Positions 44,762-53,747 are shown, counted from the first letter of the stretch. The stretch: DNA of 64,000 nucleotides from Candidatus Methylophosphatis roskildensis (GCA_016708905.1 JADJEV010000003.1:744001-808000), one strand, 5' to 3'. The notes: a model not told the origin generated them from the sequence alone. Made by a program: numbers and translations.

Positions 44762-45125
44762 GCAGTCTGACGATGACGACCTGCCCGCAATTGAACAGTG
44801 CATCGTCCTGGACGGCGACAGGCTGCACTTCACCCAGGTCGGGCTGGCGCGCTTCCGGGAGCGCTTCGGGCGCGCCGGAATCGACATCCGCAACGTCACG
44901 AGTGGCGAGCAGCTCATGCGAGCGCTTGAGGCCAGCTTCCCCGCCTACTGGGGAAGAGAAGTTGCCAGGATTGCGGCGAAGAAGCCGCGCTCCCATCGCG
45001 AAGGCATCGAACGAGCCTATGTCGTGGCGATTGCGCTAGGCGACACGGAACAGAAGACACGCCTGAAAGCGATTCTCGATCGACTCAACACCCATCCGCT
45101 AAGTCTCATTCGAACGACCGAATAG
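44748..45125 (+). CDS. Small hypothetical protein, second of a coupled pair
   Basis: 125 residues starting inside the end of the previous gene (14-bp overlap). An acidic N-terminus leads to LDGDRLHFTQVGLARFRERF, GRAGIDIRNVTSGEQLMRAL, matching the core of the 44483 protein, then a basic helical tail. The 3' end overlaps the convergent 45099 gene by 27 bp. Not recognised. Confidence 0.6.
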   Translation: MDDLEQSDDDDLPAIEQCIVLDGDRLHFTQVGLARFRERFGRAGIDIRNVTSGEQLMRALEASFPAYWGREVARIAAKKPRSHREGIERAYVVAIALGDTEQKTRLKAILDRLNTHPLSLIRTTE

Positions 45126-45305
45126 CTGCTGTTCGAGGATTTCGCGGTTTAGGTGCTTGAGCAGGAAGCGCGCATCGCGGCGAGCCTCTGGTTCGCGAAA
45201 CCCTTCGAGCGCCGCTTCCAGTTCCGTCCGCTTCGCGAGCAGCTCCGGCAGCGGGGCTGCTTCAAGCCAATTGAAGAATGATCGCACAAAACGCTTATCC
45301 AGCAT
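45099..45305 (-). CDS. Small helical hypothetical protein
   Basis: 68 residues from the ATG at 45305 with GAAGGAGAACATCC upstream (VRSFFNWLEAAPLPELLAKR, RRDARFLLKHLNREILEQQL). It is preceded by the two-hairpin leader at 45329-45368. Function unknown. Confidence 0.6.
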   Translation of the reverse strand: MLDKRFVRSFFNWLEAAPLPELLAKRTELEAALEGFREPEARRDARFLLKHLNREILEQQLFGRSNET

Positions 45306-45328
45306 GGATGTTCTCCTTCAATGAAGAA

Positions 45329-45368
45329 GGGGAACACCAAGCCCCCGGACGGGGAACCGATGTTCCCC
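45329..45368 (-). promoter_or_regulatory. Leader with two mutually exclusive hairpins (copy 2)
   Basis: On the minus strand GGGGAAC (from 45368) can pair with a nearby GTTCCCC over a 4-nt loop, or with a distal GTTCCCC that is followed by TTCTTC. The two pairings compete, as in transcription attenuators. It lies just upstream of the ribosome binding site of the 45305 gene. Confidence 0.5.
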
Positions 45369-45413
45369 GCCCGGGTGACAAGCAACGCCGGATGACGTCG
45401 CAAAAATGCAAAA

Positions 45414-45436
45414 GCCCTGTGGCAAAGCCGCAGGGC
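45414..45436 (-). terminator. Terminator-like hairpin
   Basis: GCCCTG/CAGGGC stem followed on the minus strand by TTTTGCATTTTT. It lies upstream of the 45305 leader, so it could end an upstream transcript or be a further leader element. Confidence 0.5.
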
Positions 45437-46018
45437 CTTCGCAACGACTGGAAGTGTTGAGCTTCCAATGAACCACAGCCGGGATCGTGAAATCCCGGCG
45501 TGATGACGCGCGACACGAAGGTCGCAAACCTCAGACTACCGACACTGCGTCTTGCGACGCTGAAACTCACTGTTGCTTGCGCAACGGGATCGCGCCAAGG
45601 CGATCGGACTCCAGGGCTGTTAACGCCAGCTGCGCCAGATCGAGAGACTCGATCCGGACTTCATGTTGACTGCGTGAGCAGCCGCCACGAAGGCCGAGTA
45701 GGTACGAGTACCTACGAGAAAGCGATAGAAGTATTGCATACGGCGTTGGCCGTTTCAAGACTGATTTGCATGCCCAAATCGCCGTCGGGACGAATTGCTG
45801 GCGATTTCGGGTGTGTTTCGGCTCGCCTCGCCGATTCGCTTCCGATGGAACGGGTCGACGTCGGCGGGATCGTGGTTCCGGAGCCATGGGGGATGCAATC
45901 GCCCTTCGGATTCGGCAATGGAATGCAGTCGCAATTGTTTCAGCCCAATCCAGCGGCTAATGTCCAATCGCCGCTGCGCGACAGACTGGTCCGGAGGAGG
46001 GGGGCTACAGCACTCGGG
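45437..46018. other. Non-coding stretch with small inverted repeats
   Basis: No gene is supported. Two clean inverted repeats are visible: GCCGGGAT/ATCCCGGC at 45478-45499 and GTAGGTA/TACCTAC around CGAG at 45698-45715, the latter of operator size. Confidence 0.4.
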
Positions 46019-46462
46019 CTAGCAGTTCCAGAATCCGTTCAACACGCACACGGCTGGAGAATTCACCGACTGGTTCGGTCTCAGCGCCCGCGGAAGCGGC
46101 GATGCATCCCGATCCATATAGGCGTGTGCCCGCACGTCTTTGGTTCCGAAGGGCATCGACACGGTTGGAAACTCGCGAATGGAAATGGGCTCGTCGATGA
46201 GTTCAATGATTCCGGTGTGCAACGGATCCTGGCTGATGATTCGGTAGATGCGCTCCGATCCGTCTTTCGGCCCCTCGATGTACCGCATGAACGAGCCCTC
46301 CCGGTGCAGCAAGACGCCGGTCACGCCCGCTTCCGTGTTCCGCGCTCGCGCCCTCGACAACAGATGCTCCATTTCCCTCTCGGAGAGAAGGCGAATTGCC
46401 GACGACACGTAGAGTATGCAATGCAGCTCGATCGAAAGTGTTGATGCGTTGTCGAGTTTCAT
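46019..46462 (-). CDS. BLUF-domain blue-light sensor protein
   Basis: 147 residues from the ATG at 46462. The BLUF fold is recognisable: LHCILYVSSAIRLLSEREME with the flavin-site Tyr, GVTGVLLHREGSFMRYIEGP, YRIISQDPLHTGIIELIDEP and REFPTVSMPF. BLUF proteins bind FAD and pass a light signal to partner proteins. Here there is no output domain, only a short C-terminal tail. The upstream open frame continues but without better starts. Strong family call; partner unknown. Confidence 0.82.
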   Translation of the reverse strand: MKLDNASTLSIELHCILYVSSAIRLLSEREMEHLLSRARARNTEAGVTGVLLHREGSFMRYIEGPKDGSERIYRIISQDPLHTGIIELIDEPISIREFPTVSMPFGTKDVRAHAYMDRDASPLPRALRPNQSVNSPAVCVLNGFWNC

Positions 46463-46889
46463 GAAGCATCGGCTGCGGACATGCCAGATCGGAAGAGGGC
46501 AACGCAATGCTATCAGTATAAGCCCGAACGGCATCGCCAACTTCAACTCAGAATCACGGTCTGCCACACACTTTCCATCACGCATCGCTGGGCGCACGCG
46601 TCGTGATGGCGTTTGGCTTTCGTGGTTGTGACAATCGACGAGACGCTCTCTCGTAGTTGCAGACTCGGCTGCGCATGGCTTTCCATTCTCGGGTAGAGAC
46701 GGGGCGACGTGACTCGTTACGTGATGGAGCAGGATGATGGGTTGCACGGAGCCTATCGCGTGTAACGCTCTACTCGAGTGTCGTGCTCGTTCCGCATCCT
46801 GCCCCAATCGGCAACCTTCACGCTGCGGCGACGGGAGCGAAAGGACGATCCCGCCTCATCCGTTGTACGAGAAAGGCTGGCCGGCCACG
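46463..46889. other. Intergenic, no gene recognised
   Basis: This lies upstream of the BLUF gene and the plus-strand 46890 frame. It should hold divergent promoters, but I see no distinct boxes. Confidence 0.3.
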
Positions 46890-47204
46890 GTGCCGACGGC
46901 GCAAGAATCGGCCCTGCTGGCGCGCGTGCGACACGAGGTGGCTGCCGCGGTCGGCCTGGATATCAACTGCACGACGCCGGAAGAGCTGACCGGCCACTAC
47001 CTGGACCTGATGGCCCAGCGCGAGGCGAAGTTCGGAGCGGCGATCGAACGAGGAAATCAAACATGGAACCAATTCTTCCCCTACCCCCGCTCAGCGTGTT
47101 TGCGGCACTCTTTGTGGGCAATACGCCGGTCGGGCTTTCACTTCGGCCGGCCGAACACGCAAACGACAAAGCCACAGCCCGAGCTCAGGCCGACGCTAAG
47201 GTGA
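46890..47204 (+). CDS. Possible small protein upstream of the 47063 gene
   Basis: From a GTG at 46890 the frame reads PTAQESALLARVRHEVAAAV, GLDINCTTPEELTGHYLDLM, which looks like protein. It then overlaps the 47063 gene by 140 bp with weak composition. The true end may be earlier, or a frameshift may join it to the next gene. Confidence 0.35.
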   Translation: MPTAQESALLARVRHEVAAAVGLDINCTTPEELTGHYLDLMAQREAKFGAAIERGNQTWNQFFPYPRSACLRHSLWAIRRSGFHFGRPNTQTTKPQPELRPTLR

Positions 47205-47653
47205 AGCGGCCGCCCCGTTTCCGGCTTCGATTCCGGCCGTCGCGTCCGACGTTCCAGGAGATCAGCCTCGATGAGGCGTGCCGGTTCGCTGGCGAAGAAG
47301 GGCTCTCGGTCGGTTGGTTCGGCCTCCGGCCGATGGCCTTCGGAGAGTTCGATCCATCCGGCAATCTGTGCGGCGCGGTCATCGCAGCCCGTCCGCGATG
47401 CGGCGCACTCGACGATGGCGTGACCCTGGAGGTGCAGGCGATTCTGCACCGCGAAGTCGGCCGGCGCAGGGCACTGCTCGCCGGCGCAATGGCGATCGTG
47501 CGGCAATGCGGATTCACCAGAATGCTGATCGGGGAACGGGCGGGGCGCCATATCGATCTGGAGGCGATCGGGTTCATGACGCTACTGGCCGAAAACCCTC
47601 GTTCCGACGCGTTGCTCGGTCGCGTCCTGCGCTGGGGCGAGCGCATCAAGTAA
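47063..47653 (+). CDS. Hypothetical protein
   Basis: 196 residues from the ATG at 47063, with AGGAAA upstream. The N-terminal 60 residues are Pro/Ala/Arg-rich. The rest is a compact domain (EISLDEACRFAGEEGLSVGW, VTLEVQAILHREVGRRRALL, GERAGRHIDLEAIGFMTLLA). I do not recognise it; the neighbourhood suggests a mobile-element accessory protein. Confidence 0.6.
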   Translation: MEPILPLPPLSVFAALFVGNTPVGLSLRPAEHANDKATARAQADAKVKRPPRFRLRFRPSRPTFQEISLDEACRFAGEEGLSVGWFGLRPMAFGEFDPSGNLCGAVIAARPRCGALDDGVTLEVQAILHREVGRRRALLAGAMAIVRQCGFTRMLIGERAGRHIDLEAIGFMTLLAENPRSDALLGRVLRWGERIK

Positions 47654-47754
47654 CCAGCGGGTGCCAGGCTGGGTGCGACCGGTCATGCGGTGTGTGACGG
47701 TGTCCCGTGAACCCTGTGACTTGTCACCGGGCTTGTTGATGCTGACGTGCTAGG

Positions 47755-48408
47755 TCAACCGAGCGCTTCCGCATCGAATATCTCCAATGGCGCCAGCCTG
47801 ACCAGCTTTGCCGCCTCGTCCACTGACGCATTCAGCCAAGTCTCGACATCGCTGCGTTCGATCGGCACCACGCTACGTTTGTCCTGCTGATCCGGCAGCA
47901 GCTTCGGATCCGGCTTGTGCATACGCGACATCAGCGGATGCCGATCGGCATTGAGCGTGAACATCGTGTAGCTTTCGACCATCTCGCCGGTCTCCTTGTC
48001 GAGCCAGGTGTTCCATAGGCCGGCCAGGCCCCACGGTTGGCCGTCGGCTCGGCCGAATCGCCACCACACATTCTTTCCAGTCTCCCAGCAGGGCTCATAG
48101 AACATCGAGGCTGGGATGATGCAGCGCTGGCCCCTGGCCCACGGCTGTTTGTAGGAGGCCTTCTGCGCCAGTTCCTCGAACCGGGCATTGTTGGTCGAAT
48201 ACCTGAGCTTCGCCGCCTTGGCAAACCAGGGAATCAACCCCCATTGCCCGACGACAAGCTCGGTATTGGATTCGCCGGGAATCGCGCGCAGGAACGGGCC
48301 GGCACTACGCGGGAAGACGTCCATGTCGCGCGGCCACGGATGACGGCGACTGATCTCCCAGTAGCGTTTCATGTCCCCTTCAGCCGGGGCGACGTAGCGA
48401 TTGCACAT
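47755..48408 (-). CDS. SRAP-domain protein (YedK/HMCES family)
   Basis: 217 residues starting MCNRYV, so the catalytic Cys2 becomes the N-terminus after Met removal. Other family motifs are STNNARFEEL, RCIIPASMFYEP with the catalytic Glu, and the His in RHPLMSRMHKPDPKLLP (usually HxRMP, here slightly altered). These proteins form covalent, self-reversing crosslinks with abasic sites in single-stranded DNA and are often carried by mobile elements. It is divergent from the HNH lipoprotein gene, 46 bp away. Confidence 0.88.
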   Translation of the reverse strand: MCNRYVAPAEGDMKRYWEISRRHPWPRDMDVFPRSAGPFLRAIPGESNTELVVGQWGLIPWFAKAAKLRYSTNNARFEELAQKASYKQPWARGQRCIIPASMFYEPCWETGKNVWWRFGRADGQPWGLAGLWNTWLDKETGEMVESYTMFTLNADRHPLMSRMHKPDPKLLPDQQDKRSVVPIERSDVETWLNASVDEAAKLVRLAPLEIFDAEALG

Positions 48409-48454
48409 GCCACGAGTATCATCGCCGGGCCCATGGTTCGCAAGCTGCCTCACG

Positions 48455-48943
48455 ATGAATCCGAACCAGCTACTAGTCCTCGCTCTGACGACAGCCCTCG
48501 TGGGCTGCGCCTCGGTCGCGCCGATTCCGGCTGCGCCAGAAGGGGCGAATCCAGCCGTCAGCGAAGCACAGGTGCCCGTGCAGGCGCTGAACCCAGATGT
48601 GCGGCAGGACTCGATTCACCTGACGATCTGCCAGCTGGGCTATGCGGCCTCGGTCCGACCGTCGACCCTCTACACGAACGGCGTGAAGCTCAAGCTGCTC
48701 CGGGATCGCGGCCTGCCGGCATCCCGGGCACCGGAATTCGAACTCGACCATATGGTCGCACTCGCCCTGGGCGGGCATCCGCGCAATCTCGTGAACCTGC
48801 AGCTGCAGCCTTGGGAAGGCGAAGACGGAGCGAAGAAGAAGGACCAGTTCGAGCGCAAGCTGCAAACCAAGGTCTGCGCCGGCGAGCTGTCCTTGGCCGA
48901 GGCGCAGCGGAGTCTGTTCTATTGGCGGACGGGTGCGCAATAG
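48455..48943 (+). CDS. Lipoprotein with HNH-nuclease-like core
   Basis: 162 residues from the ATG at 48455. A lipobox (ALVGCAS) predicts membrane anchoring. The C-terminal half has the HNH-like pattern ELDHMVALALGGHPRNLVNL followed by QLQPWEGEDGAKKKDQFERK. It is a plausible envelope nuclease or a derivative of one, divergently paired with the SRAP gene. Confidence 0.75.
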   Translation: MNPNQLLVLALTTALVGCASVAPIPAAPEGANPAVSEAQVPVQALNPDVRQDSIHLTICQLGYAASVRPSTLYTNGVKLKLLRDRGLPASRAPEFELDHMVALALGGHPRNLVNLQLQPWEGEDGAKKKDQFERKLQTKVCAGELSLAEAQRSLFYWRTGAQ

Positions 48944-49375
48944 CGCGCAATTCGATGCCGCGCCGACGCACGCGGAGAAAGGGGCCGCTATCAGAGAAAA
49001 TGCTGGAGGCGTAAGATCGGCCAGCAAGAGTCACTTACCGGCTCAAGACCTGCTCAGATGAACGGCTGGAATGTCATTGCATAGCTGCCCCACGCGAACG
49101 ATCCAGCGGAGGCAGCAGTTCGGCCAAAGGAGACGGTGAGGCGCCGGGAGAGTTCGGGCAGCAATGGAGCGGTTAGCAGACCGTCGCCCGTGAAGCCATC
49201 TTGAGCGTCTGCTCTACCAAATCTCGCCGGCAGGGCGCCGCCGGCTGCTGCGTTTCACGTGTTGCGGTCGAAAGATCGCCACTGCAGGCCCGGACTTTGA
49301 GGGGCGTTGACGGTAAATGTCGGTTGTGCTCCGGAACGATCGACTGCTCCCCAACTTGTGCCAGCACCCGCATGT
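48944..49375. other. Intergenic region at the left edge of the CBASS operon
   Basis: No gene supported. One minus-strand segment near 49170-49270 looks faintly tRNA-like but cannot be folded into a complete cloverleaf. Confidence 0.35.
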
Positions 49376-49840
49376 TCAGAAGTTCGCGCCCGAAACGCAC
49401 GTCAAGTTGTTCTTCAGCCCGACTCCGCACCAGTTGGACGATCGCCCGACGATCAAGAAGACCATCGGCCTGGTCGACGCTTGTGCAATCTCGCGCCAGT
49501 GCCTGAAATCGACGCCTGACGGTGAGGGATCGTCTTCAGGATGTGTGTGCCACTCTCCGACGTAGTCCATGGTCTCCCCGCTTTCCTTCCACCGGCGCAG
49601 CGCGACCCGTTGATGATGCGTTGCATGGCGGAAGAACCCGAAGCGCCTCTGCGCATCTCGCGATGTTGGAACCGTGGCCTCGGTCACGTGCGTGTGTGGT
49701 CCGCGGCGATACCCCATCAGAATGCCGCCAGCCTCAGGCGCTGATGTCTCCATCTGCCTGAAGGCCGATAGCCGCTCCAGCACCTGTGGCTCTACAAGCA
49801 GCATTGCGCCGCTAGGACGAAACGGCAGCGGCTTGAGCAT
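49376..49840 (-). CDS. cap3: CBASS Cap3, JAMM/MPN isopeptidase
   Basis: 154 residues from the ATG at 49840, overlapping the Cap2 end by 29 bp; the ATG at 49804 would remove the overlap. The JAMM metalloprotease signature is complete: Glu36 in EAGGILMG, then EWHTHPEDDPSPSGVD with His98, His100, Ser108 and Asp111. In type II CBASS, Cap3 cleaves the cyclase from Cap2-made conjugates. Last gene of the operon. Confidence 0.9.
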   Translation of the reverse strand: MLKPLPFRPSGAMLLVEPQVLERLSAFRQMETSAPEAGGILMGYRRGPHTHVTEATVPTSRDAQRRFGFFRHATHHQRVALRRWKESGETMDYVGEWHTHPEDDPSPSGVDFRHWREIAQASTRPMVFLIVGRSSNWCGVGLKNNLTCVSGANF

Positions 49841-51527
49841 CGTGCGATCCGCATGCAGGGCACCCAGCCAACCGAGTCACGTCCTGGTTCTTGACGCCAT
49901 ACACATTCGCGTTGGCCGTTGCGCTGGTCCTGAATCTCGGACTTGCCCGTCCGTTCTGGAGCCAGTCGACCACAACCTCCATGCACAGAGCCGCCGCGGA
50001 CATCGGGGCACTGACCGCGTATGGGGTAAAGCCGTTGCAGCCCAATTGCTTGCGCCTGGGTTGCCCTTTCAAGACCGGATACCGTTCCTGGCGATAGTTC
50101 TTGTGGTCGGCCTGCAGCAAGCACCTGAAGCACCCGAGCTCGCGCCCCTGGGCCCAGAAGGTCTGAACGCATTCCCCGTTCCCACGGATCCGCACGTGGA
50201 GCACCGGGGTGTCGGTTCCTCGATCCAGACGCATCGCGTTGATCACCTCGCTGACGGCCTCTTCTCCAGTTGCATCGATGACCAGGTCTGCATTGAAGAG
50301 ATCGGTCAGCCCACGCACGCTGCGCACGCGAGCACGAACCTTCGAGAACGGGAACTGCCGCTTCAGTTCGTCGGCCAGCGCCTCGCCCTTGTGCTTGAAG
50401 AGTGCCGGATAGCCGAGCACATGTCGCCCGAGGTTCTCCGGCTTCATGTCGTCGTGGTCAACGAGGTCCAGGTGTCCCTTCCCGGTACCGGCACCCAGTC
50501 GAATCAAGCCAGGCGCAACGTGTGAGCCGATGGCGCCGCAGCCAATCACGGTGATGCGCTTGCCCTTCAGGTCTGGGAATGTGAGGTTGCGGCTGTGGAC
50601 GAAGTCAGGCCCGAACTCGGTGATCGCCAGGCGGCTGATCTTGCGCGTTCCCCCGCGGCTGTGCAGGAACTGGCGGTAGAGCTTGGGCTTCTTCTGCGCA
50701 CCGAGCCGATGGACAGGATCGAGCTCGAACCCGAACCCCAGCCACCCCAGCGGCGTATGAACGGCGAATGTCGCGATGGAGTACTTCAGGTACTGAGGCT
50801 CGCGCTCTAGCACGAGCTGAATCTGCTGGTACAGCCGACGATCCCAGGCCTGGAGCCAAGCGAAGAGTTCCTTGACGTTGGCGGGCATGGTGGCCGGCAC
50901 AGCCGGCAGCACCTCGGTCGCGAACAGCCAGCACGGGCACTTCGTTTCGGTGGGTGGCTTTGCGCCCAACGCGACCGCGAGGGATTCGACTTCCTCCTTG
51001 CTGTCTGCTACGACCGCGTGAGATTCGTCGCCGATGGTCACGAACCAGTAGTTTGAAGACTTGGTCGTCCGGTCGACGGTGCCGATCATCACCGAGTAGA
51101 CAGCACTAGATTCACCATGCGACCAATGCTGCAGGAACTCGTCCTGGATATCGTCGTGCCGGAAGTCGGGGTCATGCCGGATTCGCTCCAGGACGCTTTG
51201 CGCCTGATCGAGACACTGCGCGATCGACTCGGCCGGATCGTATCGATCCAGCACCACGGCGCCAGACGCGAAGTAGCACAAGCCACCGGAGGCGTACACA
51301 TGGGGCGACAGCGCCGGCAGTATGTCGAGGTGATCGAGCACCTTGATCGACGGGTAGGTCAGAAAATCCCAGTCGGCGATGGCGAACCTGACCTTGATCG
51401 GTCCACCCTTGCATGGAAGCGCACCATCGAAAGACCGGACACCGCCGCGCTGGCCGCTGGGCTTGAAACCCCTCGACCGCAGCAGCCTGAGCGCCTCGGC
51501 GAGTCGCGATGCCGAGGCTTCCGGCAT
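49812..51527 (-). CDS. cap2: CBASS Cap2, E2-E1 ubiquitin-transfer-like fusion
   Basis: 571 residues. The N-terminal E2-like domain has a candidate catalytic Cys84 (GGLCYFASG). A linker domain follows, then a ThiF/E1 adenylation domain with the nucleotide loop VIGCGAIGSHVA at about 327-338 and LVDHDDMKPENLGRH. Cys497 (QLGCNGFTPY) is the best E1 active-site candidate, and CxxC pairs at GCFRC and CPACG probably bind zinc. In type II CBASS it attaches the cyclase C-terminus to targets, priming it. It starts 5 bp after the cyclase stop. Confidence 0.92.
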   Translation of the reverse strand: MPEASASRLAEALRLLRSRGFKPSGQRGGVRSFDGALPCKGGPIKVRFAIADWDFLTYPSIKVLDHLDILPALSPHVYASGGLCYFASGAVVLDRYDPAESIAQCLDQAQSVLERIRHDPDFRHDDIQDEFLQHWSHGESSAVYSVMIGTVDRTTKSSNYWFVTIGDESHAVVADSKEEVESLAVALGAKPPTETKCPCWLFATEVLPAVPATMPANVKELFAWLQAWDRRLYQQIQLVLEREPQYLKYSIATFAVHTPLGWLGFGFELDPVHRLGAQKKPKLYRQFLHSRGGTRKISRLAITEFGPDFVHSRNLTFPDLKGKRITVIGCGAIGSHVAPGLIRLGAGTGKGHLDLVDHDDMKPENLGRHVLGYPALFKHKGEALADELKRQFPFSKVRARVRSVRGLTDLFNADLVIDATGEEAVSEVINAMRLDRGTDTPVLHVRIRGNGECVQTFWAQGRELGCFRCLLQADHKNYRQERYPVLKGQPRRKQLGCNGFTPYAVSAPMSAAALCMEVVVDWLQNGRASPRFRTSATANANVYGVKNQDVTRLAGCPACGSHDAQAAAVSS

Positions 51528-51532
51528 GCGGT

Positions 51533-52702
51533 TCAGCCCGCGCTGGTCGACTTCACCACCGGCCGTGAAACGCGATCGGCGCCGATCACGCGCACGGCAT
51601 CTTCGCCGCCATCCGGCTCAACCAGATCGGTGCGGTAGGGAACGCGGCCGCCCAACTGCATGCGAAGGATGTCGATTGCGTCGCCCGCAAAGTGCGAGGC
51701 CTTCAGTCGGGCTGATTGCATCTGGGAAGCAAGCGTCTCGGCACGGACCGAGGCTACTTGGCGACCAGCCTCATCGAGGCGCTTGTTGAAGTCTTCCAGG
51801 CCCTCGGCGATGCCGGGTTCTCGCACGTCGCCCTTTAGCGCGGTGGCCAGGGTCCGGGCAGCCTTTTCCAGCGCCAGATCGTCGCGGCCCCGCTGCGGTT
51901 CGAAGGTCTGCCCTACGGCGATCATGATGCATACCGACGTAGGTCCGTCACCGTCCTTCCACTGAAGGTCGCGCCAAGCCTTGAGGTAGCGGCACACGCG
52001 CCGCAGCTGCTCGGTGTGCTCCTCGACCCTGTCAAGGAACCACCGCGAGACTTCCTCGGGGTCTGACGGCTTCCACTCGCCAGCGCGCGTGGCCATCATG
52101 ATGTCGACCATGTCTTCCCACTGCTGCTGGGTGAAGTCCTCTTCGGCGAAGTTCGCGACCAGTGCTTCGCGGGCGTCCAAGGTTCTCGCGGCGTCAAACG
52201 CACCCTTCTCGACGATCTGGACGAACTGTTCCTCGGGAGCGGCGTACAGCGGGATGTCGATGTGCGCCCAAGCGTTGATCTGAACGCGGATGCAGGTGTC
52301 CTTGCCGCCGTAGAGTTGCCAGCCCTTCTCCTTGCAAAGGTCCCGCAGCAGACCCTCGACCAGTTGGAAGTAGAGCTTGGCCATGACGTGCGGTGGGCCG
52401 CTGTCTTCCCAAATCGACACTGGGAGGTACACGCCGAAGTCCCAGTCCATCTCCTGCGGCGGGTGCCAGGCCGGCTGCACACAGGTCTTGTACGACCACG
52501 AACCCTGGGTGCGGAATCGCGGCGTAACCGCCTTGTCCATGCCCAGCACCTTGATCGTCGCCTCGCGGATTCGCGGGCGCAGGTGATCGCGGATCTCGTT
52601 CTTGGCGGTGAACAGCACGTCGCGCTGGTTCTTGGTGGGTTCGATGGAATCGATGAACACTTCTTCGGCAGTAGCGAAGAGCAGACGGTTGAGCTTAAGC
52701 AT
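51533..52702 (-). CDS. CBASS CD-NTase, DncV-like cyclic dinucleotide synthase
   Basis: 389 residues. The nucleotidyltransferase motif GSWSYKT (67-73) is followed by the metal ligands Asp86 and Asp88 in EMDWDFGVYLP and a third Asp149 in HIDIPLY, the layout of Vibrio DncV (clade A), which makes mainly 3',3'-cGAMP. The extreme C-terminus is STSAG; a terminal Gly is what Cap2 needs for conjugation. It is 11 bp after capV and 5 bp before cap2. The product is expected, not shown. Confidence 0.92.
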   Translation of the reverse strand: MLKLNRLLFATAEEVFIDSIEPTKNQRDVLFTAKNEIRDHLRPRIREATIKVLGMDKAVTPRFRTQGSWSYKTCVQPAWHPPQEMDWDFGVYLPVSIWEDSGPPHVMAKLYFQLVEGLLRDLCKEKGWQLYGGKDTCIRVQINAWAHIDIPLYAAPEEQFVQIVEKGAFDAARTLDAREALVANFAEEDFTQQQWEDMVDIMMATRAGEWKPSDPEEVSRWFLDRVEEHTEQLRRVCRYLKAWRDLQWKDGDGPTSVCIMIAVGQTFEPQRGRDDLALEKAARTLATALKGDVREPGIAEGLEDFNKRLDEAGRQVASVRAETLASQMQSARLKASHFAGDAIDILRMQLGGRVPYRTDLVEPDGGEDAVRVIGADRVSRPVVKSTSAG

Positions 52703-52713
52703 GGTCTACGGCC

Positions 52714-53718
52714 TCAGATGTGCGCGTTCTCGCCGTAGAAGAAGACCGGCTTGGAGGGCGAGTGCTCCAAGAAGGTTCGGAACTCGGGCTTGCTGATGCA
52801 GGTCTTGGATCGCTGGATGGCGGCGCCCAGCAGGACTTCGCGGGCGTTCTGATCGGCGACGTCGAGCGCCACTGCGCGAGCGCGCTCGTCGTGGAGCTCG
52901 TCGTCCACATGGAGGTAGCGATTGCCAAGGCGGTGCCCGAGCATGAAATCGCTCAGCACTTCCTGCGCCGAGATGGACAGCCCGAAGAGCCGCCGCGACA
53001 TCTTGATCGGCGACCAGCCTCCCCAGTCACGAACGCCGCCATCGCGGTTCTGCCGCGGATTAACGGTGAAGCGCGAGGACATCGTGCCTACCGCCATCAG
53101 GCGAACCCTTTCGAGATCCTGGTTGAAGAACTTGTTCGCCTCATGAAGGCCAAGCAGCCCGGGGGCATTGGCATAGAGGCCGCCATCGACGTACTGGCTG
53201 TTGTTGAAACAATGCCTCGGGAAGTAGGCCGGGGCTGCGCTCGTGGCCATCGCGACGTCCACGATGCGGTGGTTGTGGTCGCGCTTGAAGTCGGCGTGAT
53301 GCGGCGTCTTGAAAACAACCGGTTCGCCGGTCGAGTAGTTCAGGCTCGGGATGATCACCGGGTGCTTGCACGCGCCCAGAAGCCGGTCGCCGAACAGCTT
53401 GGAGCTGGAGAGCAGCCCCATCAGCGGTGCCGGCGAGTACGACGCCCGCACCAAGCCGCGCAGAGACCAGCGCTTGCTGAAGATCTCCTCGCCGTGGTCG
53501 ACGAAGAGGTCAACGACGTTCTGGGCAGGGATCTCCAGCGCCAGCGCCAAGGCCAGGATGCCGCCGATCGAGGTGCCCGTGATCAGGTCGAACCGGGAGG
53601 CGAACGGCGCATCGATCTCGCGCTCGATGTCCGCGATCACCTTGGCCGTGTACAGCCCACGGAATCCTCCGCCCGACAGGGCGAGGATCTGAAAGGGCTC
53701 GGGCACATTCTTTGGCAT
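52714..53718 (-). CDS. capV: CBASS effector CapV, patatin-like phospholipase
   Basis: 334 residues from the ATG at 53718; a TTG at 53751 overlapping the upstream stop is the alternative. Patatin hallmarks are present: oxyanion loop GGGFRG (16-21), nucleophile Ser50 in GTSIGG and catalytic Asp178 in DGGLYANAP. Activated by the cyclic dinucleotide, CapV degrades membrane phospholipids and kills the infected cell. It sits directly upstream of the cyclase. Confidence 0.93.
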   Translation of the reverse strand: MPKNVPEPFQILALSGGGFRGLYTAKVIADIEREIDAPFASRFDLITGTSIGGILALALALEIPAQNVVDLFVDHGEEIFSKRWSLRGLVRASYSPAPLMGLLSSSKLFGDRLLGACKHPVIIPSLNYSTGEPVVFKTPHHADFKRDHNHRIVDVAMATSAAPAYFPRHCFNNSQYVDGGLYANAPGLLGLHEANKFFNQDLERVRLMAVGTMSSRFTVNPRQNRDGGVRDWGGWSPIKMSRRLFGLSISAQEVLSDFMLGHRLGNRYLHVDDELHDERARAVALDVADQNAREVLLGAAIQRSKTCISKPEFRTFLEHSPSKPVFFYGENAHI

Positions 53719-53747
53719 ATGGGAGGTAGGGACTCTGGTTCGCGAAA

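Noticed and set aside
45500..46444. 314-codon plus-strand open frame
   Set aside because: It overlaps the BLUF gene on the other strand and has no start signal or family pattern.
49170..49270. tRNA-like text on the minus strand (GGTAGAGCAGACGCTC)
   Set aside because: No complete acceptor stem or T-arm can be formed, so I do not call a tRNA or an attachment site.
49173..49430. 85-codon minus-strand frame overlapping the end of cap3
   Set aside because: It overlaps the JAMM gene out of frame and has no ribosome binding site or recognisable domain.
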